Shown piece after piece: positions 44,754-54,274 of a stretch of 64,000 nucleotides of DNA. The notes under the pieces are model-generated. The model saw only the letters and a program-made list of their open reading frames with translations, was not told where the DNA came from and did not search any database. The DNA is from CBDDKU01 sp965230375. GTDB taxonomy: Bacteria; Bacteroidota; Bacteroidia; Flavobacteriales_D; Cryomorphaceae. The stretch spans positions 62,001 through 126,000 of the forward strand of contig CBDDKU010000012.1 in the NCBI GenBank assembly GCA_965230375.1, in the 5' to 3' direction. Position 1 is the stretch's first letter. Every line of letters starts with the position of its first letter. A program made the position numbers and the translations under genes.

Positions 44754-46235
44754 TCAATTATACAACTCCTCTCCCTTCTTGTAGAATTCATCTTTTGGGT
44801 TCCAGGCTGGAGCCGACTTCGCATTTCCAATCATTCGGCCGCCTAGCACGTAAGCTCTCGTGTACTTAAGCATATAATCGAAATCAATGGAATCTGGGTT
44901 GTCGGTCTGTTTGTGCAGATACTACTTAAAAATACCCTCATCAAAAGCCGTGGCCGCCATTCCAAACATCACGCCTGGCACGCCTTTGTCTGCGAAGCTG
45001 TAGTGATCGGAGCGCATGTAGAGATTCTGATCTAAAACCTGATCCGGTTTTCCTTCCAGGCCAAAAGCCTCACAAGCACTTACCATATCATCAGCCGAGG
45101 TAACGCGCTCAAGCCCGACGATCATCGCAAAGGTGGTGTCGTTGTAGCCCCCATTATCGGCATTGTAGCAGAGCTTGGTTTCCTTAAGTGGAATAATGGG
45201 ATTGTTCACATACCACTCACTACCGAGCAAGCCCTTTTCTTCTCCTGTAAAGAAGATAAATACGACGCTTCGCTTGAGTGGGTACTTCCCAATGTTCTTT
45301 ACCGCTTCCATCACCGTAACCGTACCAACGGCATTGTCGCGCGTTCCATTGAAAATGCTGTCACCTTCGGCATTTAATTCTCCCACACCAACATGATCGT
45401 AGTGAGCGGAGAAAATGACGTACTCATCTTTGAGCTCTTTGTCCGTTCCTTCTACTACCCCTATCACATTGTAGGTCGTGAAGTAGTCTTCGCGTGCACC
45501 CTTCACGCTCAGCGAGCCACTTCCTTCGTATTCTTCAAAAAAGCTTCGGCTTTCCCCTGACGCATCGTCGAGCCATACATGTGGTATGCTCGTCTCTTCA
45601 GGCTTTTCTTCAGCCAGTCCCACCTTGGCAGTTCCCATGTAGTAGCGCAAGATTTTCCAGGTAGGCTGTGGCGAACCGTAGAGCTCTACAAGCGATATTG
45701 CTCCTGCTTTCATGGCTCGGTCTTTCTTTTTACGACCTTCTTCGAATGCTTCATAAGCCGTAGACTTGGCAGAAGATCCCGTGCGCACTACAACTATTTT
45801 TCCATCCACATCGGCACCGGCAAAATCTGCTTCTGAACCGTAGTTGAGATAGATTATCTCACCTTCTAAATCGGCAGATTCTCCCGACATCATGAGCAAA
45901 GCTTTGTCAAAACTGTAAAGTGAATCGCCAACTGTCAATCCACCTTCAGAAGGCGGAAACGACTCAACCATAGGTACGGGTTGGTAATAAGAGTCCATCC
46001 CGGGAATGATTTTCACACCGTTCTCTTTTAAATGAGATGCCAAATAGCGGGCGGCCAGGTCTAGCTCAGGAGACGGGGTGTTGCGGCCGCGCATCTCATC
46101 AGATGCCAAAAATTCAATCTTGGCCTGAATACTTTCTTTGGTAACCGTTTCTTCAACGAGTTTCTTATCCTTTTGCGCAAAGCTTGTGAATGAGCCCAAA
46201 ACAAAGAGGGCTAAAAGGCCTTTTCGAATCATCAT
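44754..46235 (-). pseudogene. M28 family metallopeptidase with in-frame amber codon (TAG at 44922-44924)
   Basis: The frame codes for a secreted aminopeptidase-like protein: signal peptide ending at SFAQ, a protease-associated insert (about 130-250), then the M28 zinc motifs SAHYDH, FTGEEKG, NADNGG and RSDHYSF. Codon 438 is TAG. The same frame then continues intact for 55 sense codons (YLHKQTDNPDSIDFDYMLKY ... KKGEELYN) to a TGA at 44754, just before a terminator. M28 homologs have a similar tail, so one base change (probably from a Tyr codon) has cut it. All zinc ligands lie before the TAG, so the 437-residue product could still fold and act. Alternatives are a sequencing error or readthrough. 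Confidence 0.8.
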
Positions 46236-46325
46236 AGTGGTGGTATTGTGGAAAATCGAATCCCAAAGAAAACATTTTCCCGCTTAATCAGTACGCAAAT
46301 CGGCGTGTACAGGCTCTAAAGTCCG

Positions 46326-47573
46326 TTAAATCTCCTCCAAATTGAGGTGAATATCCATCAGTATTGGCTGAAGACTATCCTTTACGGCATTGTATGCATC
46401 CAGATATCTTGGATCGACCGGTTCGCTCGGTGGTAAGTCTTGTTTGTAAGGGTCTACCTGCTTTCCGTTTTTCCAAAACCGGTAGCACACGTGCGGACCT
46501 GTAGCTAGTCCTGTGGATCCTACATAGCCAATGACCTCTCCCTGTCGCACAAAGTCGCCTTTTTTGGCAGCGCGCTTACTCATGTGAAGGTATTGGGTGG
46601 TGTAGGTGGAATTGTGCTTGATTTTCACATAGTGCCCATTGTACTTCCCGTAAGCCGAAGCGATCACCGTCCCGTCTCCTGTCGCCATAATCGGTGTTCC
46701 AGTCGGTGCAGCATAGTCGGTACCGAGATGGGCTTTCCAGCGCTTTTGAACAGGGTGGTACCGCTTGAGCGAGTACTTCGATGAAATTCTGGAGAACTGG
46801 AGTGGCGCCTGAAGGAAGGCCTTCCGCAGACTCTCTCCTTTCTCGTCGTAGTAGTTTGCCACGCTATCCTGCTCAAAGCGGTAGCTAAAAAAAGACACAT
46901 CACGGTGCTTAAACTCGGCGGCGTAGATGTGCCCCACCCCGACCAATTGGTCATCGACGTATTTTTCCTCGAATACTACCCGAAAGTAATCGCCTTTTTG
47001 GATGCGGTAAAAATCGACTGTCCAGGCATAAATATCAGCTAGTCGATGCGCCAATTCCGTTCGGAGATCCTGATCGGCAATGGTTTGATAAAGCGAACTT
47101 TGTATTACCCCTCCAGCTTCTCTGATGCGGTACTCCACGGGCTTTTGCCCCGTAGTCGCAAAAACAGAATCAGCCAAGTGATAAATCACATAATCAACCG
47201 AATTGGTTTCGACCACAAAATAGGTCGCCGTAGCGGCTGAATCCTTTTGGGTAAATACAGCATACTCGTCTTCCGCCTTCAGTCTCCGCACATCAAAAAC
47301 GTCTTTACTAGCCTTTTCGAGCTCAGCAATCGTTGCGTAAGACACGCCATATTTTAGCAAGATGTCTGCTAAGAATTCGTTCTTGTGGATCACCCCTTCG
47401 TGGATGTCGTAGTTGTCGATTTCAATACCGTAGCGCTCTTCGATGATGATTTCTTCCAGCGTCGTTTCATCAGGAGCATCGGGAATAACAGGGTCCTGAT
47501 TTTGTCCACAACTCCAAACGACAAGAGGAATCAAAAAGATGAGCTTACGATCGAGAAAAAGGGGGGTTCGCAT
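46326..47573 (-). CDS. M23 family metallopeptidase lipoprotein (peptidoglycan endopeptidase-like)
   Basis: A 415-residue protein with a lipoprotein signal (lipobox VWSC in LVVWSCGQNQ). The N-terminal ~250 residues resemble the OapA/LysM-like and CSD3-type regions of envelope endopeptidases (ILLKYGVSYATIAELEKASKDVF; GDYFRVVFEEKYVDDQ). The C-terminal LytM domain has HLGTDYAAPTGTP (H-x-x-x-D), the GHYVKIKHN strand, QYLHM and GPHVCYRFW. It likely cuts peptidoglycan crosslinks at the cell surface. The third zinc motif reads HVC rather than the common HLH, as in several Bacteroidota homologs. Confidence 0.9.
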   Translation of the reverse strand: MRTPLFLDRKLIFLIPLVVWSCGQNQDPVIPDAPDETTLEEIIIEERYGIEIDNYDIHEGVIHKNEFLADILLKYGVSYATIAELEKASKDVFDVRRLKAEDEYAVFTQKDSAATATYFVVETNSVDYVIYHLADSVFATTGQKPVEYRIREAGGVIQSSLYQTIADQDLRTELAHRLADIYAWTVDFYRIQKGDYFRVVFEEKYVDDQLVGVGHIYAAEFKHRDVSFFSYRFEQDSVANYYDEKGESLRKAFLQAPLQFSRISSKYSLKRYHPVQKRWKAHLGTDYAAPTGTPIMATGDGTVIASAYGKYNGHYVKIKHNSTYTTQYLHMSKRAAKKGDFVRQGEVIGYVGSTGLATGPHVCYRFWKNGKQVDPYKQDLPPSEPVDPRYLDAYNAVKDSLQPILMDIHLNLEEI

Positions 47574-47604
47574 GGTTGGCGAAGATAGAAAAACAGCGGC
47601 TTCT

Positions 47605-48423
47605 TTAGTCCAGTTTGGCTATTGGATTCGCCAAATTGTCATAATCAACAAGTTCCATTTTGATGGATCCCACCAATACTTTTGCCTTTGCCAAAACCGG
47701 GATTCGGTTTCCATCGTCAGTGATCCAAACGGTCATGTCTTCGTCGTCTTCAAAGATTCTTCCCTCCTGCACCACGGGCACAAATTTCATACATCGATAA
47801 GTTCCGCTCCGCAGTTCAATGGTCTCTTTTCCCAGATATCTGATTTTAAGCGGATACACTTCCTCATCCACAAAAGTGGGGATAGTAAAAACCTGATTCT
47901 TTTGGATTCCAGTAAAATCTAGGGTTCGCGCATAGTAAAACGACGACAGCATGTCTTGCGAGTACTTTGGAATCGCGAAGGTATCGCCCTTGTGGGTTTT
48001 TACTGCTGCTTTGTTTTGGAAAAACTGGTAGTTCTCCTGCTTCTTATAGCCACCTTCTCTGATATCGCGAACGAATTCCCAGGGAAATACACCGTCCTTG
48101 TCGAGGTAAGTCTCATAGCGGTCTCTCACTTTAAAAAACCAGTTGAACGCCCCCAAAGAACGGCCGGTACCCACGATGTGGTAGGCTTCTCTTCCTTCAA
48201 ATTTCTTTGGTGATTTCTTCACGTGCAACTCTGCTTCACCAGCATCGATAATACCATAGTGGAGCACGAATTTGAGATACTCCCCTTCCGAAAACACGGA
48301 ATGGTTGATCGGTGGCATGTCCACTTCGGGCAAGGTATCAAGACTCGCTTTGGGTGGTTTGGTTTGCCCAAAAGCCACCAATCCGCAGATCATAGCCAAA
48401 AAGAATAGTTTGAATGCCTTCAT
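47605..48423 (-). CDS. DUF3108 periplasmic protein
   Basis: A 272-residue exported protein (signal peptide ending near VAFGQT). Family features: GEYLKFVLHYGIIDAGEAELHV early, RDRYETYLDKDG, and the conserved late block ELRSGTYRCMKFVPVV and VWITDDGNRIPVL. It is predicted to be a lipid-binding-like beta half-barrel of unknown function. It lies downstream of leuS on the same strand, but with its own -7 box (TAAATTTG) 27 bp before the ATG. Confidence 0.88.
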   Translation of the reverse strand: MKAFKLFFLAMICGLVAFGQTKPPKASLDTLPEVDMPPINHSVFSEGEYLKFVLHYGIIDAGEAELHVKKSPKKFEGREAYHIVGTGRSLGAFNWFFKVRDRYETYLDKDGVFPWEFVRDIREGGYKKQENYQFFQNKAAVKTHKGDTFAIPKYSQDMLSSFYYARTLDFTGIQKNQVFTIPTFVDEEVYPLKIRYLGKETIELRSGTYRCMKFVPVVQEGRIFEDDEDMTVWITDDGNRIPVLAKAKVLVGSIKMELVDYDNLANPIAKLD

Positions 48424-48449
48424 GTTTAGTGCAAGTTCAAGAACTATTC

Positions 48450-48457
48450 CAAATTTA
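48450..48457 (-). promoter_or_regulatory. -7 promoter box of the DUF3108 gene
   Basis: TAAATTTG on the minus strand, a perfect match to TAnnTTTG, 27 bp before the ATG. No good -33 TTG at the standard distance, so the call is moderate. Confidence 0.45.
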
Positions 48458-48479
48458 ACTATTCTCTCCAGCAGATCTG

Positions 48480-51479
48480 TTAAATCACAATGTTTACGAT
48501 ACGTCCGGGAACAACGATTACTTTCTTCGGTGAACCGCCATCGAGATATTTCTGAGCTTCTTCTGCTGCCAAAACGGCCGCTTCTATATCGGCTTTAGAC
48601 ATATCGGTAGGCAGATCGATTTTGAAACGCATTTTTCCGTTGAACGAAACAGGGTACGATACCGAATCGTCAACCATGAGTTTCTCATCAAAAGCTGGCC
48701 AAGGTTGAGCAGTAATCGTTTCCGTATAGCCCAATTTTTCCCACAGTTCTTCAGCAAAGTGTGGAGCGTAAGGAGAAATTAAAACGAGGAGATTTGACAA
48801 AACGTCCGCATTGTTTGACTTCTCAGCCTGTAGCTCATTTACAGCAATCATCATGGTGCTCACAACCGTATTCCACGAAAGGCGATCCAATTCTTCCGTG
48901 ACCTTTTTAATGGTCTTGTGAAGGATTTTTAGCTCGGCTTTAGATGGGTTTTCTTTACTCACATCGAAGTTTCCATCGCCATCGTGGAAGAGTCTCCAAA
49001 ACTTGCGGAGGAAATTGTGCACACCACTTATTCCTTGTGTATCCCAAGGTTTTGATTGCTCGACAGGTCCAAGGAACATTTCATAGAGTCGCAAGGTGTC
49101 GGCACCATATTGCTCGCAAAGGTCATCCGGCGTCACCACATTGTACCATCGCTTCGACATTTTCTCCACTTCGTGACCACAGACGTACTTGTCTTGCGGG
49201 TTGAGTACGAAAACGGCATCGGCATAGTCCTTCCGCCAATTTCGAAATGCTTCGATATCGAGTTCATCGTTGTGTACGATGTTCACATCTACATGAAGCG
49301 TCGTGAAGTCGTATTCCCACTGAACGTTTGAAAGATCCATTCCGTGGTTTTTGCCCATCAATTCCTGAAGGAGTGTATTGAGTTTGTGATCTACTTCGAA
49401 GGCGTGCTTGTTCAATTTTTGATTGTCTTCCCAATCATCGAAGATTTCCTTGGTCACGAAAATCTCTGGGAATTTTCTCGGTGAAGGCAGCTGTCCTGGA
49501 TCTACTTCCGGAATGAAGTAGCTACTCAATTCCAAACGATACACGAGACTCGATCTTCCGAGAATCATCCCCTGATTGACCATTTTCTTGAATGGCTCGT
49601 TGAATGGAATATGGCCCAGGTCAAAAAGGATTTTTGTCCAGAAGCGTGCGTAGAGCAAATGCCCTGTTGCGTGCTCGGCACCGCCCATGTAGAGATCTAC
49701 TGCGCCCCAGTATTTAAGCTTTTCTGGGGAAGCGATCGCTTCTGCATTTTTTGGATCCATATAGCGGATGAAGTACCACGACGAACCGGCCCAACCGGGC
49801 ATGGTATTGTATTCCATCTCGTCGCCTTCAAATACATTCCAATCTTCTGCTTTTGATCGAGCCAATGGTGGCTCACCCGATTCGGTAGGCAGGTATTTGT
49901 CAACTTTTGGAAGAGTGACCGGTAGCTTTTCATCTTCGATCAAGCCCGGCTTTCCGTCCTTGTAAAACACTGGAAATGGCTCACCCCAGTAACGCTGGCG
50001 AGAAAAGATCGCATCTCGCAGGCGGTAGTTGGTCTTACCTGTTCCAATTCCTTTGGCTTCCATCTCGGCAATAATCTTCGGTACCGCCTCCGCATATGTC
50101 AATCCATCGAGAAAGCCCGAATTTTGCAGCGTTGCCGTTTTTTCTGCGAATGCTTCATCTTCGATCTCAATACCTTCAAAAATCTGTGGGACTTTGATCT
50201 CAAAGTGTTTGGCAAAGTCCAAGTCGCGTTGGTCTCCAGCAGGCACGGCCATGATGGCTCCAGTACCGTACCCGGCCAAAACGTAGTCGGCGATCCACAC
50301 AGGTATCTCTTCTCCGGTGAATGGGTGCGTGGCGTATGCGCCGGTAAACTCACCCGTCACGTGCTTCACATCACTTTGCCTATCTCGTTCAGACCGCGAC
50401 TTGGCATGTTTGACGTAGATGTCAATGGCCTCCTTGCGATCTGGAGTTGTAATCTTTTCTACTAAGCTGTGCTCTGGTGCGATCACCATAAAGCTCACCC
50501 CGAAAATGGTATCGGGACGAGTGGTAAATACATCGATCTTTTCAGCGGATCCCACAAGCTGAAAGCTGACAGATGCTCCCTGAGATTTTCCAATCCAGTT
50601 TCGCTGAATCTCCTTGATGGAATCGCTCCAGTCGAGTCCTTCTAGGTCGGAAAGCAAACGATCGGCATAGGCAGAGATGCGCAAGCTCCACTGCTTCATC
50701 AGGCGCTGTTCCACGGGGTGTCCACCTCGCTCGCTCAATCCGTCTTTGATTTCATCGTTAGCCAGAACTGTCCCTAGTGCAGCACACCAGTTCACCCAGG
50801 TATCTGAGATAAAAGCGAGCCTGAAATGGCTGAGTACTTCACTTTTTTGGGCTTCATTGAGAACACCCCAATCAGTAGCGGTAAAGTCGCCGGCAAAGTG
50901 CTGCCCAAAAGGATAGCCTTCTTCTTTCAGCTCCTTGTACCAGTCTTCATCAATAGCCGCATTGACCCCATAAGTCCCGTTCTCTTCAAACTTCGCAATC
51001 AGCGTTTGAATTGGCTCTGCTTTGTCTGAGTCTTGGTTGTACCAGCTATTGTATATCTCTTTAAAAATCCACTGAGTCCAACGGTAATATTCCGGGTCGG
51101 AAGTGCGCACTTCACGCGACCAGTCGTAGTTAAAACCGATGCGTTCCAATTGACCCCTGTATCGATTGATGTTGTTTTCAGTCGTAATGGCTGGGTGCTG
51201 CCCCGTTTGGATGGCGTACTGCTCGGCTGGCAAACCGAAAGAGTCGTAGCCCATAGGGTGAAGCACGTTGTACCCTTGATGCTTTTTATAACGAGCAATC
51301 ACATCCGAAGCGATGTAGCCCAGTGGGTGCCCCACGTGTAGGCCGGCACCAGAAGGGTAAGGAAACATGTCGAGCACGTAGAACTTTTCCTTCGATGGGT
51401 CTTCTGTTACCTGGTAAGTCTTTTTCTCCTTCCAGTTTTTCTGCCACTTGGCTTCGATGGATTTAAAATCGTAATTCAT
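48480..51479 (-). CDS. leuS: Leucyl-tRNA synthetase
   Basis: A 999-residue class I synthetase charging tRNA-Leu. HIGH appears as HVGH (residues ~48-51, GAGLHVGHPLGYIASD). The CP1 editing domain covers about residues 280-480, and the signature loop reads KMSKR. E. coli LeuS is about 860 residues; here roughly 120 extra residues sit just before the KMSK loop, between NQGMILGRS and EVEKMSKR, and a shorter insert lies near residue 150-200, both usual in Bacteroidota. KMSKR in place of KMSKS is a mild variant. It has its own promoter. Confidence 0.96.
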   Translation of the reverse strand: MNYDFKSIEAKWQKNWKEKKTYQVTEDPSKEKFYVLDMFPYPSGAGLHVGHPLGYIASDVIARYKKHQGYNVLHPMGYDSFGLPAEQYAIQTGQHPAITTENNINRYRGQLERIGFNYDWSREVRTSDPEYYRWTQWIFKEIYNSWYNQDSDKAEPIQTLIAKFEENGTYGVNAAIDEDWYKELKEEGYPFGQHFAGDFTATDWGVLNEAQKSEVLSHFRLAFISDTWVNWCAALGTVLANDEIKDGLSERGGHPVEQRLMKQWSLRISAYADRLLSDLEGLDWSDSIKEIQRNWIGKSQGASVSFQLVGSAEKIDVFTTRPDTIFGVSFMVIAPEHSLVEKITTPDRKEAIDIYVKHAKSRSERDRQSDVKHVTGEFTGAYATHPFTGEEIPVWIADYVLAGYGTGAIMAVPAGDQRDLDFAKHFEIKVPQIFEGIEIEDEAFAEKTATLQNSGFLDGLTYAEAVPKIIAEMEAKGIGTGKTNYRLRDAIFSRQRYWGEPFPVFYKDGKPGLIEDEKLPVTLPKVDKYLPTESGEPPLARSKAEDWNVFEGDEMEYNTMPGWAGSSWYFIRYMDPKNAEAIASPEKLKYWGAVDLYMGGAEHATGHLLYARFWTKILFDLGHIPFNEPFKKMVNQGMILGRSSLVYRLELSSYFIPEVDPGQLPSPRKFPEIFVTKEIFDDWEDNQKLNKHAFEVDHKLNTLLQELMGKNHGMDLSNVQWEYDFTTLHVDVNIVHNDELDIEAFRNWRKDYADAVFVLNPQDKYVCGHEVEKMSKRWYNVVTPDDLCEQYGADTLRLYEMFLGPVEQSKPWDTQGISGVHNFLRKFWRLFHDGDGNFDVSKENPSKAELKILHKTIKKVTEELDRLSWNTVVSTMMIAVNELQAEKSNNADVLSNLLVLISPYAPHFAEELWEKLGYTETITAQPWPAFDEKLMVDDSVSYPVSFNGKMRFKIDLPTDMSKADIEAAVLAAEEAQKYLDGGSPKKVIVVPGRIVNIVI

Positions 51480-51497
51480 CTTAGGTCATTTGGGGGG

Positions 51498-51531
51498 CAA
51501 AGTTATTGATTTCATTGGGGTATTTAATCAA
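51498..51531 (-). promoter_or_regulatory. Bacteroidota-type promoter of leuS
   Basis: On the minus strand TTG (51531-51529), 23-bp spacer, then a perfect -7 box TAACTTTG (51505-51498), 18 bp before the ATG. Confidence 0.65.
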
Positions 51532-51603
51532 GAATTGATCTGTTGAAATCAAAGCAAAATAGGGAATCCTGAACGTGAAATATTTCTACTTTAGCACCTC
51601 CTT

Positions 51604-52479
51604 ATGGCGGCAAATCCAGAAAAATACGCAAAGAAGCGTGCGCGTTCCAGCGCAATCACCACCGTAATAGGAATGGCCCTGGTGCTATTCATGCTCGGAA
51701 TTTTTAGTGTCTTGGTGCTCAATGCTCAAAAGCTTTCGCGGTATGTGATGGAGAACATTCACGTTCAGGTTTTCTTGAAAGCCGACCTGAAAGATGCTGA
51801 ATTGCAGCGCTTGCGAAAGGAAATAGATGCTGAGCCATTTACCTTGAGTACCAATTTTGTGAGCAAAGAAGAAAGCGCCCAACAACTCTCTGAAGATTTG
51901 GGTGAAGATTTCGTAGAGTTTTTGGGATTTAATCCTTTGGAAGCGTCTATCGATCTCCGAATTGCTCCGGCATATACCCACCCAGATAGCCTGGAACAGA
52001 TAGCCGCTGATTTAGAAGACCGTTCGCAGGTTTCAGAAGTGGCCTACAGCCCTAATCTGGTGCGCCAGATAAATGAAAACGTCAATAAAATTGGGGTGGT
52101 GCTTCTCGGATTTAGCGCTTTGCTGTTGTTGGTAGCCATTGCCTTGATCAACAACACCATCAGGCTCACCATTTACTCCAAGCGATTTATAATTAAAACC
52201 ATGCAGCTCGTTGGGGCTACATCTGGCTTTATTCAGCGCCCGTTTATACTGACTGGTATCATGCAGGGACTACTCGCGAGCTTCATCGCCATCCTACTCA
52301 TTTTAGGTATTCTATACACTGTACGCCAGGAAATTCCGGACTTCTTTGAGTTTAATGACCTGATAATGTTTGTTAAACTCTTTGGGCTCGTTTCGCTCCT
52401 GGGGGTGATTATTTCAGGTTTTTCTACGTTATTTGCAGTAAGACGGTACCTTAGGGCCGATCCGAATAAAATTTATTAA
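51604..52479 (+). CDS. ftsX: FtsX-like cell division permease
   Basis: A 291-residue membrane protein with the FtsX plan: N-terminal cytoplasmic stretch, TM1 (about 19-41), an extracytoplasmic ECD (about 45-165, with DLKDAELQRLRKEIDAEPF and FVSKEESAQQL), then three more TMs including KTMQLVGATSGFIQRPF. With FtsE (not adjacent here) it forms an ABC-type complex that activates peptidoglycan hydrolases at the septum. A weak -7 box TACTTTAG lies at 51587-51594. Gene order ftsX-DUF3098-uppP-truB is common in this phylum. Confidence 0.93.
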   Translation: MAANPEKYAKKRARSSAITTVIGMALVLFMLGIFSVLVLNAQKLSRYVMENIHVQVFLKADLKDAELQRLRKEIDAEPFTLSTNFVSKEESAQQLSEDLGEDFVEFLGFNPLEASIDLRIAPAYTHPDSLEQIAADLEDRSQVSEVAYSPNLVRQINENVNKIGVVLLGFSALLLLVAIALINNTIRLTIYSKRFIIKTMQLVGATSGFIQRPFILTGIMQGLLASFIAILLILGILYTVRQEIPDFFEFNDLIMFVKLFGLVSLLGVIISGFSTLFAVRRYLRADPNKIY

Positions 52480-52488
52480 CCGCCCATT

Positions 52489-52743
52489 ATGTCCACTCAA
52501 AAGGAACACAGCCCAGAGCAAAACACCGAGCAAGTCTTTGCCCTTCAGAGTCACAACTACAAGTTGATGCTAATTGGTATTGGTGTTGTCGTAATCGGAT
52601 TTCTTCTGATGATCGGTGGTGGAAGTGAAGATCCAAACGTCTTCAACGAAGAAGTTTTCAGCTTTAGAAGAATCACTCTGGCTCCTATTACGGTTTTGAT
52701 CGGATACGCCGTAATTTTCTACGCCATTCTCAAGAAGAAGTAA
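52489..52743 (+). CDS. DUF3098 small membrane protein
   Basis: An 84-residue protein with two membrane helices (about 24-42 and 60-80) joined by a short GGGSEDPNVFNEEVFSFRR loop that is characteristic of the family. It sits 9 bp after ftsX and 18 bp before uppP, a placement seen in many Bacteroidota. Function is unknown; a link to FtsX or undecaprenyl phosphate recycling is inferred from position. Confidence 0.88.
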   Translation: MSTQKEHSPEQNTEQVFALQSHNYKLMLIGIGVVVIGFLLMIGGGSEDPNVFNEEVFSFRRITLAPITVLIGYAVIFYAILKKK

Positions 52744-52761
52744 TAAACCACTTCGCATTCC

Positions 52762-53559
52762 ATGGGAATTATTGAAGCCATTGTCTTAGGAATCATCCAG
52801 GGACTCACCGAGTTTTTGCCCGTTAGTAGCAGTGGCCACCTCGAAATCGCCAAAGTACTTTTTGGAAAATCGTTGGCTGGAGAAGAAAGTCTTCTGTTCA
52901 CCCTCTTACTGCACGGCGCCACTGCATTGAGTACTATTGTTGTTTTTCGGAAGGATATTATCGAAATTTTCAAAGGCCTTCTGGAGTTTAAATGGAACGA
53001 GGCAACCAAGTTTTCTAGCTTGATCGTAGTCAGCATGATCCCCGTCTTTTTCGTTGGAGTTCTGCTAAAAGATGAAATCGAAGCCCTTTTCGATGGGCAG
53101 ATCGTTCTGGTGGGCTGTTCGCTGATCTTCACGGCTATATTGCTCTACGCCACCACGCGAATCAAAGAGCACGAAGGAAAACTAACCTTCAAGCGCGCAC
53201 TCATCATTGGAATAGCTCAAGCCGTAGCAGTTCTCCCGGGAGTTTCTCGGTCCGGATCTACCATATCTGTGGCACTTCTCGCTGGCGTAAGTCGCGAGCG
53301 AGCCGCACGTTTTTCATTCTTAATGGTTCTTCCTGTCATTATCGGCGCCATGCTACTCGAAGGAAAAGAATACCTCGAGCATGGAGATGAGCTGAAAATA
53401 GACGTGCTCGCCATGAGCCTTGGTGTCCTTGCCGCTTTTGTGGCAGGTGTTTTGGCTTGTCGGTGGATGATTCGTATTGTGAAGAACAGCAAACTCGATT
53501 ACTTCGCCTATTACTGCGCAGGGGTTGGTCTGATTGCCATAATCGCCGGACTTGTTTAA
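52762..53559 (+). CDS. uppP: Undecaprenyl-diphosphate phosphatase (BacA family)
   Basis: A 265-residue integral membrane enzyme that recycles undecaprenyl diphosphate to the monophosphate carrier needed for wall and surface polysaccharide synthesis. Signature motifs: GLTEFLPVSSSGHLEIAK (residues ~14-31) and PGVSRSGSTIS (~155-165), both with the catalytic Ser/Arg/Glu set. About eight helices are evident. The stop is followed after one base by the truB ATG, so the two are coupled. Confidence 0.96.
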   Translation: MGIIEAIVLGIIQGLTEFLPVSSSGHLEIAKVLFGKSLAGEESLLFTLLLHGATALSTIVVFRKDIIEIFKGLLEFKWNEATKFSSLIVVSMIPVFFVGVLLKDEIEALFDGQIVLVGCSLIFTAILLYATTRIKEHEGKLTFKRALIIGIAQAVAVLPGVSRSGSTISVALLAGVSRERAARFSFLMVLPVIIGAMLLEGKEYLEHGDELKIDVLAMSLGVLAAFVAGVLACRWMIRIVKNSKLDYFAYYCAGVGLIAIIAGLV

Positions 53560-53560
53560 G

Positions 53561-54274
53561 ATGAAGGATCCAAAAGATTTTACCGCCGAAGACGTTATCA
53601 ACGGTCAGCTCCTTTACATTGATAAACCACTCGAATGGACATCCTTTGACGTTGTCAAAAAGCTCCGCTACAACCTTCGCAAGAAGTTTGGGTTTAAAAA
53701 GCTAAAGGTAGGCCACGCAGGCACGCTCGACCCACTCGCTACAGGATTACTTCTGATCTGTACGGGGAAATTCACCAAAAAGATCCAGGAACTCACCGGG
53801 CAGGCGAAAACCTACACCGGGACTTTCACTTTGGGAGCTACAACTCCATCATTTGATCTGGAAACAGAGCCCGAAAACCAAAAGGACTATTCGGCTATAT
53901 CCAAAGAAGATATTGAGAAAACGGCGGCAGCGATGACGGGAGAGCAACTCCAAACACCACCCGTATTTTCAGCTAAATGGGTAGATGGAAAGCGCGCCTA
54001 TGAGTCGGCTAGAAAGGGAATCGAAGTGGAGATGAAGAAACAAGCCATCGAGATTCACGAGTTTAAAATCACCTCGATCAATGTCCCCGAAGTTGAATTT
54101 GAGATCACTTGCTCGAAGGGAACTTATATTCGCTCTATCGCACACGATTTTGGCCAAAGCCTTAGTGTTGGGGCTTACCTTTCTTCTCTTCGCCGAACGG
54201 CTATCGGAGATCACCGGGTTGAAAATGCCATTGGGCCGATTGAGTTTGTTGATCAGTTGGAAATCCCTGATTAA
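53561..54274 (+). CDS. truB: tRNA pseudouridine(55) synthase
   Basis: A 237-residue enzyme that makes the universal pseudouridine 55 in the tRNA T arm. The catalytic aspartate is in GHAGTLDPLATGLL. The KxxLYIDKPLEWTSFDVV start and the YIRSIAHDFG motif are conserved. I chose the ATG at 53561, one base after the uppP stop, over a TTG at 53552 that lies inside uppP. No PUA domain is visible; the protein is shorter than E. coli TruB (314). Confidence 0.95.
   Translation: MKDPKDFTAEDVINGQLLYIDKPLEWTSFDVVKKLRYNLRKKFGFKKLKVGHAGTLDPLATGLLLICTGKFTKKIQELTGQAKTYTGTFTLGATTPSFDLETEPENQKDYSAISKEDIEKTAAAMTGEQLQTPPVFSAKWVDGKRAYESARKGIEVEMKKQAIEIHEFKITSINVPEVEFEITCSKGTYIRSIAHDFGQSLSVGAYLSSLRRTAIGDHRVENAIGPIEFVDQLEIPD

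Noticed and set aside
44922..44924. Programmed amber recoding (pyrrolysine or similar)
   Set aside because: No pyl genes or specific downstream element seen; a point mutation or sequencing error is simpler. Kept as a finding for the stop itself only.
53552..53560. TTG start for truB three codons upstream of the ATG
   Set aside because: It lies inside the uppP coding end; the ATG at 53561 fits the coupled stop-start arrangement and family N-termini better.
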